Part shown: one piece after another, positions 43,980 through 53,056 of the stretch
Position numbering within the stretch: position 1 is the stretch's first letter
Layout of the letters: the number at the start of each line of letters is the position of its first letter
From: Thiomicrorhabdus sp.
Lineage (GTDB): Bacteria > Pseudomonadota > Gammaproteobacteria > Thiomicrospirales > Thiomicrospiraceae
Assembly: GCA_015487495.1 (NCBI GenBank)
Contig: WFPP01000046.1
Span: forward strand, 1 to 57,430
DNA: 57,430 nt
Direction of reading: 5' to 3'
The notes under the pieces: model-generated
Database searches by the model: none
The model's input: the letters and a program-made list of their open reading frames with translations, nothing else
Told to the model about the DNA's origin: nothing
Program-made: the position numbers and the translations under genes

Positions 43980-45094
43980 TACCCTTTTTTAGGCACAACA
44001 TCTGAAATTTCCAATCCAAACCCACTTAACCCGTTCATTTTTGCGGACGACCCAATTACTTTTAATTGTGTTAAGCCTAAATCAGAAAGAATTTGTGCAC
44101 CCAAACCAAATGTTTTAATGTCATCTTCGGGGGTCATATCAGGGGCATGAATGCCAAGGTCCTTCATTTGAAAAGACTGAATTTTATCCAGCAATTCGGT
44201 CGCTTCTTCATGTTTTCGTAGCACCACAATAACCCCTGCGCCCTCTTCCGTAATTTGCTTCATGGCTGAGCGTAACGACCAGCCACATTCAGCGCGACTT
44301 GAAGCAAATGCATCACACAAGGTATCCAGCATATGCACCCGAACCAATATCGGTTCATCGTTTTTCAGCACTCCAAACACCAAGGCAAAATGAGCCTTAT
44401 GCTCCAACACATCTTGATAACCAATTAATTTAAACTCACCAAATTCCGTTGGCAGTTTACACTCCGAAACACGTTCAATGGTTTTTTCATTTTGCAAACG
44501 ATACTCAATTAAATCGGCAATGGTGCCCATTTTAATATTATGCTCTTTTGCATAATTTTCAAGATCCTCTCGACGCGCCATTGAACCATCTTCATTCATA
44601 ATTTCCACAATCACCGAAGAAGGTTCCAACCCTGCCAAACGTGCCAAATCACACCCTGCTTCGGTATGGCCTGCTCGTGTTAGCACTCCTCCTGGTTGCG
44701 CCATCAGTGGAAAAATATGCCCAGGGGTAACAATGTCTGCTGGTCCAGCATCCGAAGCCACAGCTGCCCTGACTGTTACAGCCCGGTCGGCAGCAGAAAT
44801 ACCCGTTGTCACCCCCTCCGCGGCCTCAATAGAAACGGTAAACGGCGTACCATGCGGGTCAGAGTTATCTTTCACCATTAAGGGCAAATGCAGTTGGTTA
44901 CAACGCTCTCGTGTCAAGGTTAAACAAATTAACCCTCGACCATATCGCGCCATAAAGTTAATGTCTTCAGCGGTGACCAATGAAGAAGGAATCAATAAAT
45001 CCCCTTCATTCTCTCGGTCTTCATCGTCCATCAAAATGACCATTTTACCTTGCTTGTAATCTTCAATCAGTTCTTCAATGGTATTTAACTGCAT
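43979..45094 (-). CDS. ribBA: RibBA-type protein: active DHBP synthase with a degenerate GTP cyclohydrolase II domain (RibBX)
   Basis: The N-terminal half (1-205) is a complete 3,4-dihydroxy-2-butanone-4-phosphate synthase, with DDEDRENEGD and RAGHTEAGCDL. The C-terminal half (about 210-371) has the GTP cyclohydrolase II fold. Its zinc site is altered: the family has HSECLTGD and SLRCDCG, and this protein has HMLDTLCD and SSRAECG. Cyclohydrolase activity is therefore unlikely. This matches the RibBX arrangement described in Shewanella, where a separate RibA supplies the cyclohydrolase. It is 2 bp after ribE and ends at the repeat. Confidence 0.93.
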   Translation of the reverse strand: MQLNTIEELIEDYKQGKMVILMDDEDRENEGDLLIPSSLVTAEDINFMARYGRGLICLTLTRERCNQLHLPLMVKDNSDPHGTPFTVSIEAAEGVTTGISAADRAVTVRAAVASDAGPADIVTPGHIFPLMAQPGGVLTRAGHTEAGCDLARLAGLEPSSVIVEIMNEDGSMARREDLENYAKEHNIKMGTIADLIEYRLQNEKTIERVSECKLPTEFGEFKLIGYQDVLEHKAHFALVFGVLKNDEPILVRVHMLDTLCDAFASSRAECGWSLRSAMKQITEEGAGVIVVLRKHEEATELLDKIQSFQMKDLGIHAPDMTPEDDIKTFGLGAQILSDLGLTQLKVIGSSAKMNGLSGFGLEISDVVPKKG

Positions 45095-45096
45095 GG

Positions 45097-45747
45097 TTAT
45101 TTAAATCCGTTTTCTGCTAAAAATTGTGAGGTAACAGGCATGGCATCATCGGCTTGTGGCGCAGTCATCATGCGCTCCAAATAACGCGCCAACAAGTCCA
45201 CTTCCAAATTTACCCGAGTGCCTTTTTTAAAAGTTTTAATGGTGGTTTCCTGACGGGTATGTGGCACGATATTGACATCAAACAAACTGCCATTCACCTG
45301 ATTCACTGTTAAACTAATGCCATTAATGCAAATCGACCCTTTAGAGGCAATGTATTTGGCCAAACTCAAGGGTGCTTCAATTTCATAACGCCATGAACGC
45401 CCATCTTGGATAATGCGCTTAACATCACCCACGCCATCCACATGACCACTGACCAAATGTCCACCCAAACGGTCTTGCAAACGCAGGGCTTTTTCCAAAT
45501 TCACTTCTGTCCCTACGTTCCACTCATTCGCTGTGGTGACATTTAAGGTTTCTACCGAAACATCGGCCACATAGCCATCTGTATTTAGGGCAATGACCGT
45601 TAAACAAATGCCATTCGCTGCAATGCTGTCTCCAATCTCGACCTCTGACAAATCCATCTTGCCTGTGTAGATGGTGACCTTCCAGTCCCCTTCTTTGGGT
45701 TCAATTTTTTGAATCGTACCTGTTGCCTCAATAATTCCTGTAAACAT
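45097..45747 (-). CDS. ribE: Riboflavin synthase (alpha chain)
   Basis: The 216-residue protein has two lumazine-binding domains. The first starts MFTGIIEATG and contains NGICLTV. The second starts near GGHLVSGHVDGVG and contains NGISLTVNQV. It dismutates two lumazines to riboflavin. In E. coli nomenclature this is ribC. AAAGG lies at the right distance before the ATG. It is 22 bp after ribD. Confidence 0.97.
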   Translation of the reverse strand: MFTGIIEATGTIQKIEPKEGDWKVTIYTGKMDLSEVEIGDSIAANGICLTVIALNTDGYVADVSVETLNVTTANEWNVGTEVNLEKALRLQDRLGGHLVSGHVDGVGDVKRIIQDGRSWRYEIEAPLSLAKYIASKGSICINGISLTVNQVNGSLFDVNIVPHTRQETTIKTFKKGTRVNLEVDLLARYLERMMTAPQADDAMPVTSQFLAENGFK

Positions 45748-45769
45748 CTTTTACCTTTGGCACCTTAAT

Positions 45770-46948
45770 TTAAAGCCTTTTTGCCTTTTTAATAATAGGC
45801 TTTAAAATTAATCGAATATCGCCACCCAATACCTCTACAGAATCCATCGTTAACTGACACTTGTCAGCCATTGAATGAATATTTGGCAAGTGAAACATGG
45901 GTTTGGCTTTATCTCCTAATAAACATGGAGCAATAAACGCATGCAATTCGTCTACCAGACCTTCTTCTAAAAAAGCACCCGCCACCATTGCGCCCGACTC
46001 AACCATGACAGTATTGATGTGTGCCTCTTTGGCTAAATACTGTAAAACTGAAGGCAAATCCAGACGATTGGCCTGGCATGAAACGCCAATAACATCACAA
46101 TTTAATTCACGAAATTTAGCCACTCGCTCCCGTTGATGCCTCAAGGTAATGCTTGAGGTAATCACTAATGTGCGCCCCTCTAACTGCAACATTTTAGCCT
46201 TTGATGGCATTTGCAACATCGGATCTAAAACCACTCTTAAAGGTTGACTGCCAGAGGATGATGTCCCATCCAAATTCATCTCTAATCGTATTTTTTCTGA
46301 CAATCGCACGGTTAAACTCGGATCATCAGCCAACACCGTTCCAATGCCCGTCACAATCGCACCACATTGTGCACGTAGCTTATGAACTTCAATACGAGAC
46401 TCTTTTCCCGTAATCCACTGGCTTTCACCGTTCGCCATTGCGATACGGCCATCCAAACTGCTGGCTATTTTTAAAAAAACGTATGGCAGCCCTTGTTCCA
46501 TTCGACGAATAAATCCTTTATTTAATATACGTGCTTGCTTTTCCAACAAGCCAACGCTCACGCCAATACCAGCCTGCTCTAATGCCTGAACCCCTTTTCC
46601 TGCAACCAATGGATTAGGGTCTAGCATAGCAATATACACTTTTTTTACCCCCCCCTCTATTAAAGCATTAGCGCAAGGAGAGGTTCGACCATGATGTGAA
46701 CACGGCTCTAACGTCACGTAAGCAACCGAACCTGCGGCCTGTTCACCTGCCTCCATCAATGCATAACGCTCCGCATGAGGCTGCCCCGCTTTACGGTGCC
46801 ACCCTGTGCCAACCACGTTTCCCTCTTTGACTAAAACACATCCTACAGCAGGATTGGGTCGAGTAGAGAAACGTCCTTTTTGAGCTAAGGATAACGCCTG
46901 AGACATATACGCCACATCAAGGGGGGGGAAATTTTTTTGCTCAAGCAT
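45770..46948 (-). CDS. ribD: Bifunctional riboflavin deaminase/reductase RibD
   Basis: The N-terminal deaminase domain has the zinc motifs HAERYALMEAG and PCSHHGRTSPC. The C-terminal NADPH reductase (about 155-385) carries LKIASSLDGRIAM and VESGAMVAGAFLEEGLVDEL. The length is 392 from the first ATG. Met15 is an alternative with more family-like spacing. Between the two starts lie A7 and C8 runs (QKNFPPLDV), and a G8 run falls at EGGVKK; both are potential slip sites. It follows nrdR by 27 bp. Confidence 0.96.
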   Translation of the reverse strand: MLEQKNFPPLDVAYMSQALSLAQKGRFSTRPNPAVGCVLVKEGNVVGTGWHRKAGQPHAERYALMEAGEQAAGSVAYVTLEPCSHHGRTSPCANALIEGGVKKVYIAMLDPNPLVAGKGVQALEQAGIGVSVGLLEKQARILNKGFIRRMEQGLPYVFLKIASSLDGRIAMANGESQWITGKESRIEVHKLRAQCGAIVTGIGTVLADDPSLTVRLSEKIRLEMNLDGTSSSGSQPLRVVLDPMLQMPSKAKMLQLEGRTLVITSSITLRHQRERVAKFRELNCDVIGVSCQANRLDLPSVLQYLAKEAHINTVMVESGAMVAGAFLEEGLVDELHAFIAPCLLGDKAKPMFHLPNIHSMADKCQLTMDSVEVLGGDIRLILKPIIKKAKRL

Positions 46949-46975
46949 ATCTAACCATTTTTCAAAAACTGGCGT

Positions 46976-47443
46976 TTAACTTTTGGCCGTTGTCGCTTGC
47001 ACCAGCTTTTCAACTTCTTCGCGAAACGCATTGACATCTTGAAATGAGCGGTACACAGAAGCAAAACGAACATAAGCAACCTGATCCAAATCACGCAAAG
47101 CGTCCATAACCCACTCGCCCAATACCTGGGAAGAAATTTCCCTCACCCCCTCTGTCATTAAGCGTTTTGTAATTTGGTTCGCCACTCGATCAATTTCATC
47201 GCTTTCCACTGGACGCTTCTCAAGTGCTTTAATTAACCCCCTACGAATTTTAGCTTCTTCAAAACGCTCTCGGTTACCATCACTTTTAATCACTCTGGGC
47301 AAAGACAATTCAGCTGTTTCATAAGTGGTATAACGCTCACCGCATTTTACACACTCTCTACGACGCCGAACTTGAATCCCTTCCGTAGCCAAACGTGAAT
47401 CAACCACCTTGGTTTCTGGCGCATTACAAAATGGACAATGCAT
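46976..47443 (-). CDS. nrdR: Transcriptional repressor NrdR
   Basis: The 155-residue regulator of ribonucleotide reductase genes has an N-terminal zinc ribbon (MHCPFC ... [16 protein letters not shown]). An ATP-cone domain follows ([22 protein letters not shown]). It is typically located upstream of ribD, as here. The ribosome site is a run of eight G (AAGGGGGGGGAG) just before the ATG. No NrdR box was found in the window. Confidence 0.97.
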   Translation of the reverse strand: MHCPFCNAPETKVVDSRLATEGIQVRRRRECVKCGERYTTYETAELSLPRVIKSDGNRERFEEAKIRRGLIKALEKRPVESDEIDRVANQITKRLMTEGVREISSQVLGEWVMDALRDLDQVAYVRFASVYRSFQDVNAFREEVEKLVQATTAKS

Positions 47444-47445
47444 AA

Positions 47446-47458
47446 TTCTCCCCCCCCT
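47446..47458 (-). promoter_or_regulatory. Poly-G8 Shine-Dalgarno of nrdR
   Basis: The minus strand reads AAGGGGGGGGAGAATT immediately before the nrdR ATG, so the ribosome site is itself a G8 homopolymer. Length change in the run would alter the spacing or strength of initiation without changing the protein. Confidence 0.6.
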
Positions 47459-47607
47459 TATTCACACATGCTCTAAAGACACAAAAACCACCCTAGGGCA
47501 CCATCTGAAAATAAAAAATTCAACGGTAAAACACTCCTTTTTAAGGCAGAAGTTTAGTTCATTCCTGTTTAAAATAGCCACGCTATTCATTTTAATAAAC
47601 TAAAAAT

Positions 47608-47679
47608 CTACCTTAAAAATGGGGTTCTCTCGTTACGATTTCTATTCTCAAACAGACTCCCCGATAGGTGGTTTTTTTT
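47608..47679. terminator. Structured bidirectional terminator-like element after glyA
   Basis: CTACCT ... GGGG (47608-47624) pairs with CCCC ... AGGTGG (47659-47671), followed on the plus strand by eight T. On the minus strand the same stem ends in ATTTTTAG, so it can serve as the glyA terminator. No plus-strand gene precedes it, so the plus-strand U8 is unexplained; a small RNA is conceivable. A second small stem AATAGC/GCTATT lies at 47575-47590. Confidence 0.5.
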
Positions 47680-47694
47680 ATGCTCACCTGTTTT

Positions 47695-48966
47695 CTATTT
47701 ATAAACCGGCTTATCCGCACACAGTTTGGTCACCTTTTGACATACCTCTGCTACAACATTCGCATCCCAGCTCTCCGTTGACTGGTCACAGGCATCAATA
47801 ATGTCACACATCCATGAGGCCAAATTGACACAATCTTCTTCCGTAAATCCACGTGTGGTGGCCGCAGCCGTTCCGACCCGAATACCACTGGTCACAAAGG
47901 GGGACATCGGATCATTTGGTACGGCGTTTTTATTGATGGTAATGTGTGCGGCATCCAAAGCAGCATCCACCAGCTTGCCTGTTAAACCTTTTTTAATCAA
48001 GCTCACTAGGAACAAGTGATTTTCTGTCCCGCCTGACACCACATCACAGCCGCGCTCCATAAAGACCGTTGCCATCGCTTTCGCATTTTTAATGACATTT
48101 TGACAGTATGCTTTCCACTCTGGCTCTAAACACTCTTTAAATGAAATCGCTTTTGCCGCCATAACATGCACCAATGGCCCACCTTGCCCACCTGGAAAAA
48201 TAGCTGAATTCAATTTCTTTTCAAGGTCCGGATTAGACTTAGACAAAATCAATCCACCACGAGGACCACGTAATGTTTTATGCGTTGTGGTAGTCACAAC
48301 GTGTGCAAATGGCACTGGATTTGGGTATTCTCCCCCCGCAATCAATCCAGCTACATGCGCCATATCAACAAATAAATAGGCACCAACAGAATCGGCAATT
48401 TCACGGAAACGCGCCCAATCAATCACTTGAGAGTAAGCAGAGAAACCCGCCACAATCATTTTAGGCTGATGTTCATTAGCCAGCGCCTGCACTTCATCGT
48501 AATCAATTTGACCTGAAACCGGGTCAATACCGTACTGAACCGCATTATAAATTTTACCTGAAAAACTCACATGCGAGCCATGTGTTAAATGCCCACCATG
48601 TGCAAGACTCATACCTAAAATCGTATCGCCCGGCTTAACCAATGCCATATAAACCGCTGCATTGGCTTGAGAGCCAGAGTGTGGCTGTACATTGGCGTAA
48701 TCCGAACCAAACAACTCTTTAGCACGGTCAATGGCGGCCTGCTCTACGACATCGGCAAATTCGCACCCCCCATAATAACGCTTGCCAGGATACCCTTCGG
48801 CGTATTTATTGGTGAAATAAGAACCTTGTGCTTCCATGACACGTGGGCTGGTATAGTTTTCGGATGCAATCAACTCAATGTGTGTTTCTTGACGCACTTC
48901 TTCATTTTTAATCGCATCGGCAATTAAATCATCATAACCAGCAATGGTCATCGATTTTGTGAACAT
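47695..48966 (-). CDS. glyA: Serine hydroxymethyltransferase
   Basis: The 423-residue PLP enzyme interconverts serine and glycine and charges tetrahydrofolate. [20 protein letters not shown] and [17 protein letters not shown] form the substrate and folate site. [15 protein letters not shown] holds the PLP lysine. The start has GGAGAG nine bases upstream; Met6 is an alternative. It precedes nrdR in the usual gammaproteobacterial order but is separated by about 250 bp with a terminator-like structure. Confidence 0.97.
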   Translation of the reverse strand: MFTKSMTIAGYDDLIADAIKNEEVRQETHIELIASENYTSPRVMEAQGSYFTNKYAEGYPGKRYYGGCEFADVVEQAAIDRAKELFGSDYANVQPHSGSQANAAVYMALVKPGDTILGMSLAHGGHLTHGSHVSFSGKIYNAVQYGIDPVSGQIDYDEVQALANEHQPKMIVAGFSAYSQVIDWARFREIADSVGAYLFVDMAHVAGLIAGGEYPNPVPFAHVVTTTTHKTLRGPRGGLILSKSNPDLEKKLNSAIFPGGQGGPLVHVMAAKAISFKECLEPEWKAYCQNVIKNAKAMATVFMERGCDVVSGGTENHLFLVSLIKKGLTGKLVDAALDAAHITINKNAVPNDPMSPFVTSGIRVGTAAATTRGFTEEDCVNLASWMCDIIDACDQSTESWDANVVAEVCQKVTKLCADKPVYK

Positions 48967-49048
48967 CTTTCAGGCTCTCCATTTCAGACAATCAATATCA
49001 AAGGCCTTTGCTCAACACAAGCAAGACCCCATAAAATTAAAAAGAAGA

Positions 49049-49078
49049 ATTTTACCCGTTTTTAGCCAAAATAACCAA
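49049..49078 (-). promoter_or_regulatory. Candidate glyA promoter
   Basis: On the minus strand TTGGTT-N18-TAAAAT lies about 85 bp upstream of the glyA ATG. Both hexamers are near-consensus. No riboswitch fold was recognised in the leader. Confidence 0.45.
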
Positions 49079-49137
49079 TTTAAAACACCCATTAAAAGTG
49101 AATTTATCTCATATTAAATAAAAGGTTTTTCATACAC

Positions 49138-49160
49138 AAACTGAACTTAAACTGAACTTA
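49138..49160. repeat. 11-bp tandem direct repeat AAACTGAACTT
   Basis: Two adjacent copies of AAACTGAACTT (period 11, about one helical turn) lie in the divergent glyA-ettA gap. This is the geometry used by OmpR/PhoB-type regulators, but no specific regulator can be named. Confidence 0.4.
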
Positions 49161-49256
49161 TTTACTCCAATTCCCTTTACCCCTTTAATTGAATGGCATT
49201 TTTAGGTAAAGTGGCACTCAATTTATTTGTTTTCAACCAAAGTCAGGATACACGAC

Positions 49257-50927
49257 ATGGCACAATTTGTTTACACCATGAACCGCGTTGGAAAAGTGGT
49301 TCCCCCCAATCGCTCTATTTTAAAAGACATCTCTCTCTCTTTCTTTCCCGGGGCTAAAATTGGGGTACTCGGATTAAATGGCTCGGGTAAGTCCACCCTT
49401 TTAAAAATTATGGCTGGCATTGATACCGATATTATTGGTGAAGCTCGCCCACAACCGGGCATTAAAATTGGCTACCTGGCACAAGAACCACAACTTGATG
49501 AAACTAAAGACGTGCGTGGCAATATCGAAGAAGCCGTATCGGAAGTAACCAAAGCACTGACTGAACTGGATGCCATTTATGCTGCTTACGCTGAACCGGA
49601 TGCCGACTTTGATGCGCTGGCCAAAAAACAGGCCGAGATTGAAGACATCATTCAAGCCAAAGACGGTCATAATATTGAACGCACCCTGGAGATTGCCGCC
49701 GATGCATTACGCCTTCCACCTTGGGATGCCGATGTCAGCAAACTTTCAGGCGGCGAGCGTCGCCGTGTAGCACTGTGTAAACTGTTACTCGAAAAACCCG
49801 ATATGCTACTGCTCGACGAACCAACCAACCACTTGGATGCCGAATCCATCGCTTGGCTCGAACGCTTTTTGCTCGACTTTACGGGAACCGTGGTTGCCAT
49901 TACCCATGACCGTTATTTCCTAGACAATGCGGCACAATGGATTTTAGAGCTGGATCGTGGCGAAGGCATTCCGTATGAAGGCAACTACTCTTCCTGGCTG
50001 GAACAAAAAGAAAAACGTCTGCAACAAGAATCTAAATCCGAAGCAGCTCGCATGAAAACCATTCAAAACGAGTTGGAATGGGTACGTTCTAATGCTAAAG
50101 GACGGCACGCCAAATCCAAAGCCCGCATGGCACGCTTTGAAGAACTCAGCAGTATTGAACACCAAAAACGCAATGAAACCAATGAAATATTCATTCCAGT
50201 TGCTGAACGCTTGGGACAAAAAGTCATTGAAGTCAATCACCTTTCCAAATCCTTTGGTGACCGACTCCTGATTGACGACCTCTCCTTCAGGCTACCGCAA
50301 GGAGGCATTGTCGGCATTATTGGGGCCAACGGTGCAGGAAAATCCACTCTGTTTAAAATGCTGACAGGCCAAGAACAGCCCGATTCAGGCACCATTGAAT
50401 TTGGTGACACGGTGCAACTCTCTTTTGTTGACCAAAGCCGTGATGCCCTCAATGATAACAACAGCGTTTGGCAAGAAATATCAGGGGGGGAAGAAAATTT
50501 TATGGTTGGCAATATCGAAGTCAACTCTCGTGCCTACTGTAGCCGCTTTAACTTTAGAGGCGGCGATCAACAGAAAAAAATTGGAACCCTTTCAGGGGGA
50601 GAACGTAATCGCGTACATCTCGCCAAAACGCTAAAAAGTGGCGGAAATCTCTTGTTATTAGATGAACCCACTAATGATTTAGACGTTGAAACATTGCGGG
50701 CTCTGGAGGAAGCTTTGCTGGAGTTTGCTGGCTGTGCCGTAGTCATTTCCCATGACCGCTGGTTCCTAGATCGCATTGCCACCCACATGCTCGCATTTGA
50801 AGGCGATTCCCACGTAGAATGGTTTGAAGGAAACTTCTCCGACTACGAAGCCGATCTAAAGCGTCGCAAAGGGGCGGATGCCGCGCAACCTCATCGCATT
50901 AAATACAAACCGATTTCAAAGGATTAA
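49257..50927 (+). CDS. ettA: Energy-dependent translational throttle protein EttA (ABC-F)
   Basis: This 556-residue ABC-F protein has two nucleotide-binding domains. The first has GLNGSGKST, LSGGERRRVALCKLLL and DEPTNHLD. The second has GANGAGKST, LSGGERNRVHLAK and DEPTNDLD. An arm/linker region lies between them. It binds the ribosomal E site and gates elongation according to ADP/ATP. The ORF opens ten codons earlier; MAQFVYTMNRVGKVV, with AGGA upstream, equals the E. coli start and length (555). A PAS-GGDEF gene follows after 2 bp. Confidence 0.96.
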   Translation: MAQFVYTMNRVGKVVPPNRSILKDISLSFFPGAKIGVLGLNGSGKSTLLKIMAGIDTDIIGEARPQPGIKIGYLAQEPQLDETKDVRGNIEEAVSEVTKALTELDAIYAAYAEPDADFDALAKKQAEIEDIIQAKDGHNIERTLEIAADALRLPPWDADVSKLSGGERRRVALCKLLLEKPDMLLLDEPTNHLDAESIAWLERFLLDFTGTVVAITHDRYFLDNAAQWILELDRGEGIPYEGNYSSWLEQKEKRLQQESKSEAARMKTIQNELEWVRSNAKGRHAKSKARMARFEELSSIEHQKRNETNEIFIPVAERLGQKVIEVNHLSKSFGDRLLIDDLSFRLPQGGIVGIIGANGAGKSTLFKMLTGQEQPDSGTIEFGDTVQLSFVDQSRDALNDNNSVWQEISGGEENFMVGNIEVNSRAYCSRFNFRGGDQQKKIGTLSGGERNRVHLAKTLKSGGNLLLLDEPTNDLDVETLRALEEALLEFAGCAVVISHDRWFLDRIATHMLAFEGDSHVEWFEGNFSDYEADLKRRKGADAAQPHRIKYKPISKD

Positions 50928-50929
50928 CG

Positions 50930-51838
50930 ATGACTGAATCAACCACTTCATCCCATTTGGAAGCCATTGCCAATGCCATGCCCGACCCCATTTTTGTAAT
51001 GGGAGAAGATGGCACTTATCTGGATATCATTGGCGGACAAGAACGCAGTTTATACGCAGATGGCTCCAGCTTGTTAGGCAAAACCTACCACGATGTTTTA
51101 CCTGAAGAAGTAGCAAATCGTTTTTTAAACGTCGTACAGCGTGCCATCAACAGCAACAGCCTACAAGAAATTGAATACCAACTGGCCAATAACGAAATTG
51201 AAGGCGTTAAAGAGGGCCCCAAAGGGGGACAATGGTATGAAGCACGCGTGTACCCCATTAAAGAAGGGGCTTACGATCAGCCAGCCGTTATCTGGCTTGC
51301 CATTAATATCAGCAGTCGTAAACACATGGAAGAACAACTCGAACACCTCTCCTCCAAAGACCCACTCACCGATTTATACAATCGTGATTTCTTTTTAGGA
51401 TTGGTGGACGAAGAGCTCAATAAAGCCCGACTCAATAATCAGGCTCTATCGCTAATCAAAATAAACCTCGACTGCTTTAAACGCATTACCGATGCCTACG
51501 GACACGAAGCAGGGGACAAAGCCATCTTGGCCAGTACACACGCCATTACCAGTGTAATTAACGATTTAGGCTACATTGGGCGACTCAGTTGCGATCAGTT
51601 TATGATTATGTTGCCCGAAATTAAAGCCGTTGATGCCTTTCGGATTGCCAAACTGGCACAAGAAACCATTTCAGCGCAAACCATTAAACTCGAAGACGGT
51701 GTCACCACCTGCTTAACCAGTCACGCAGGCGTAACCGAACTACGAGAGAGTAACGAAGACAGCCAAACCCTGTTTATGCGCGCCAATGAAGCCATTAAAG
51801 CGCTGGAAGGCACGCGTGAAATCACTCGGACATTATAA
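50930..51838 (+). CDS. PAS domain protein with degenerate GGDEF domain
   Basis: The 302-residue protein has an N-terminal PAS domain (about 8-130, AIANAMPDPIFVMGEDGTYL) and a GGDEF-type domain (about 142-300, KDPLTDLYNRDFFLGLVDEE). The catalytic motif reads SCDQF (210-214) instead of GG[DE]EF. The metal-binding Asp181 in INLDCF is kept. Diguanylate cyclase activity is unlikely; it could bind nucleotide or act as a sensor or scaffold. There are no membrane helices. It follows ettA by 2 bp, with no separate promoter visible. Confidence 0.9.
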   Translation: MTESTTSSHLEAIANAMPDPIFVMGEDGTYLDIIGGQERSLYADGSSLLGKTYHDVLPEEVANRFLNVVQRAINSNSLQEIEYQLANNEIEGVKEGPKGGQWYEARVYPIKEGAYDQPAVIWLAINISSRKHMEEQLEHLSSKDPLTDLYNRDFFLGLVDEELNKARLNNQALSLIKINLDCFKRITDAYGHEAGDKAILASTHAITSVINDLGYIGRLSCDQFMIMLPEIKAVDAFRIAKLAQETISAQTIKLEDGVTTCLTSHAGVTELRESNEDSQTLFMRANEAIKALEGTREITRTL

Positions 51839-51888
51839 AAACGATAGAAGCGATAAAAAACACGACCCTACATTAAAAAAGCACGAAC

Positions 51889-52620
51889 TTAACTTGATGG
51901 CTCTGGAAATGTTTGATTCACTAAAAAATCTGTTTTTTGAAATTGTTTATTAAGCTGAGGGTTGCCCTGGCAATAAAAAAGAATGGACTCCATTGTTTGC
52001 TTTACCTCCCAACCACATTGCCTTAATGGATGACTGACAATGCTATCAATATTAAACACTCCCATGTTTGCATCCTCATTTGGACTTCGCGCCGAAAAAT
52101 AAGAAAACGCATCGACCCCCAGTGCCCTTAACTCCGAACCAATGGATTGAGTAAACCCATAATCGGTTTTAGAGCGTAACTTCATTTGCATCTCATTATC
52201 TTGAATCAAACATAAATCAATATACGAAGCACTTTTTACTCGTACTTCAAAAGAGGTTTTATGACTAACAATTGGCTTTTTAAACGGCGTATCCAGTGCT
52301 TGCCAGAAATAAAAGGCATAATAAGCCGACTCATACAGCATCGCATTCACCGTATGCGAACCATAAAAAAGAGAACGCTCAAACCGACTGCCAAAACGAG
52401 AGCCATATTCTAACGGAGGATAACGAAACGGAGTCTCAATAAGATAGTGTCGCTGCCCACAAATCAAACCTGGCTTGGAGGATTCTATCAGACTTTCTAA
52501 TAGCGATTGCTCATCAAGCGTGTCAACCAACTGCATAGTTGCAACCTTTTCTTGAGACTCAACCATTCTGTAAATAAAAGCATCAATACTGGATAGGTGG
52601 GATTTAAAAAAAGAGGTCAA
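51889..52620 (-). CDS. RES-domain toxin of a RES/Xre toxin-antitoxin pair
   Basis: The RES block reads YLIETPFRYPPLEYGSRFGS followed by F ... LFYGSHTVNAMLYESAYYAF. It has the Arg, Tyr/Ser and Glu positions of RES toxins, which deplete NAD+ in characterised cases (MbcT, Xre-RES of Pseudomonas). The ORF track start lies deep inside the antitoxin. A TTG overlapping the antitoxin stop (TTGA) with AGAGGG upstream gives 243 residues; Met at 52566 is another candidate. It is directly downstream of the antitoxin gene. Confidence 0.85.
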   Translation of the reverse strand: MTSFFKSHLSSIDAFIYRMVESQEKVATMQLVDTLDEQSLLESLIESSKPGLICGQRHYLIETPFRYPPLEYGSRFGSRFERSLFYGSHTVNAMLYESAYYAFYFWQALDTPFKKPIVSHKTSFEVRVKSASYIDLCLIQDNEMQMKLRSKTDYGFTQSIGSELRALGVDAFSYFSARSPNEDANMGVFNIDSIVSHPLRQCGWEVKQTMESILFYCQGNPQLNKQFQKTDFLVNQTFPEPSS

Positions 52621-52985
52621 GCTCGCCCTCTCATGGCATCTAAATACTGAACCACATTTACAAGCCCTACCATCTCTTGTAGCTGTAAAACAGGTATGCC
52701 ATGAAGATGTCTGTTTTGAGTGTTCAGCCAATGACGCATAGCCTCATGGCTCCCACCTAAAATAGCATAAAGAGAACGATATACTCGAATAAGCAATAAA
52801 CTGGCTTCCAATGTTTTTGCATTTTTGATTTGCCCATTTTTTACAATTCGACTCATCGTACTGGCATTGACACCAATAATATTACCCACCACCTCATTAG
52901 ACAATCCCAGCTCTTTTTTAGTATTAATCAGCGCCTTTGCGACCACCTCTTCCGAAACGGGTGGATTAGAACGTACCGTATTCAT
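52617..52985 (-). CDS. Xre/MbcA/ParS-family antitoxin
   Basis: The 122-residue protein has an N-terminal Xre-like helix-turn-helix (LGLSNEVVGNIIGVNASTMSR) and a C-terminal MbcA/ParS toxin-binding domain (LLLIRVYRSLYAILGGSHEA, MRHWLNTQN). This is the pairing expected for a RES toxin. It probably represses its own promoter, which lies about 70 bp upstream and overlaps a palindromic stretch. Confidence 0.9.
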   Translation of the reverse strand: MNTVRSNPPVSEEVVAKALINTKKELGLSNEVVGNIIGVNASTMSRIVKNGQIKNAKTLEASLLLIRVYRSLYAILGGSHEAMRHWLNTQNRHLHGIPVLQLQEMVGLVNVVQYLDAMRGRA

Positions 52986-53056
52986 AAAACACTCCCTGCA
53001 CGCTTACCATTTTCTTTTTTATACCATCCATTAAAACAGACAACCTCTTTATTTGC

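Noticed and set aside
43840-44025. 61-residue ORF over the half repeat and the end of ribBA
   Set aside because: Half of it is the antisense of the repeat and the rest reads ribBA in another frame; the full repeat copy has no equivalent intact ORF.
42078-46990. FMN (RFN) riboswitch for the riboflavin genes
   Set aside because: I looked upstream of ribD, ribBA and ribH; the gaps are too short or lack the conserved RFN elements.
47620-47671. Resemblance of the glyA-nrdR structured element to the start of 4.5S RNA
   Set aside because: The diagnostic SRP loop (GGTCAGG ... GGAAG) is absent and the fold is too short.
49211-49230. TGGCAC upstream of ettA as a sigma-54 promoter
   Set aside because: There is no GC dinucleotide at the required 10-bp spacing.
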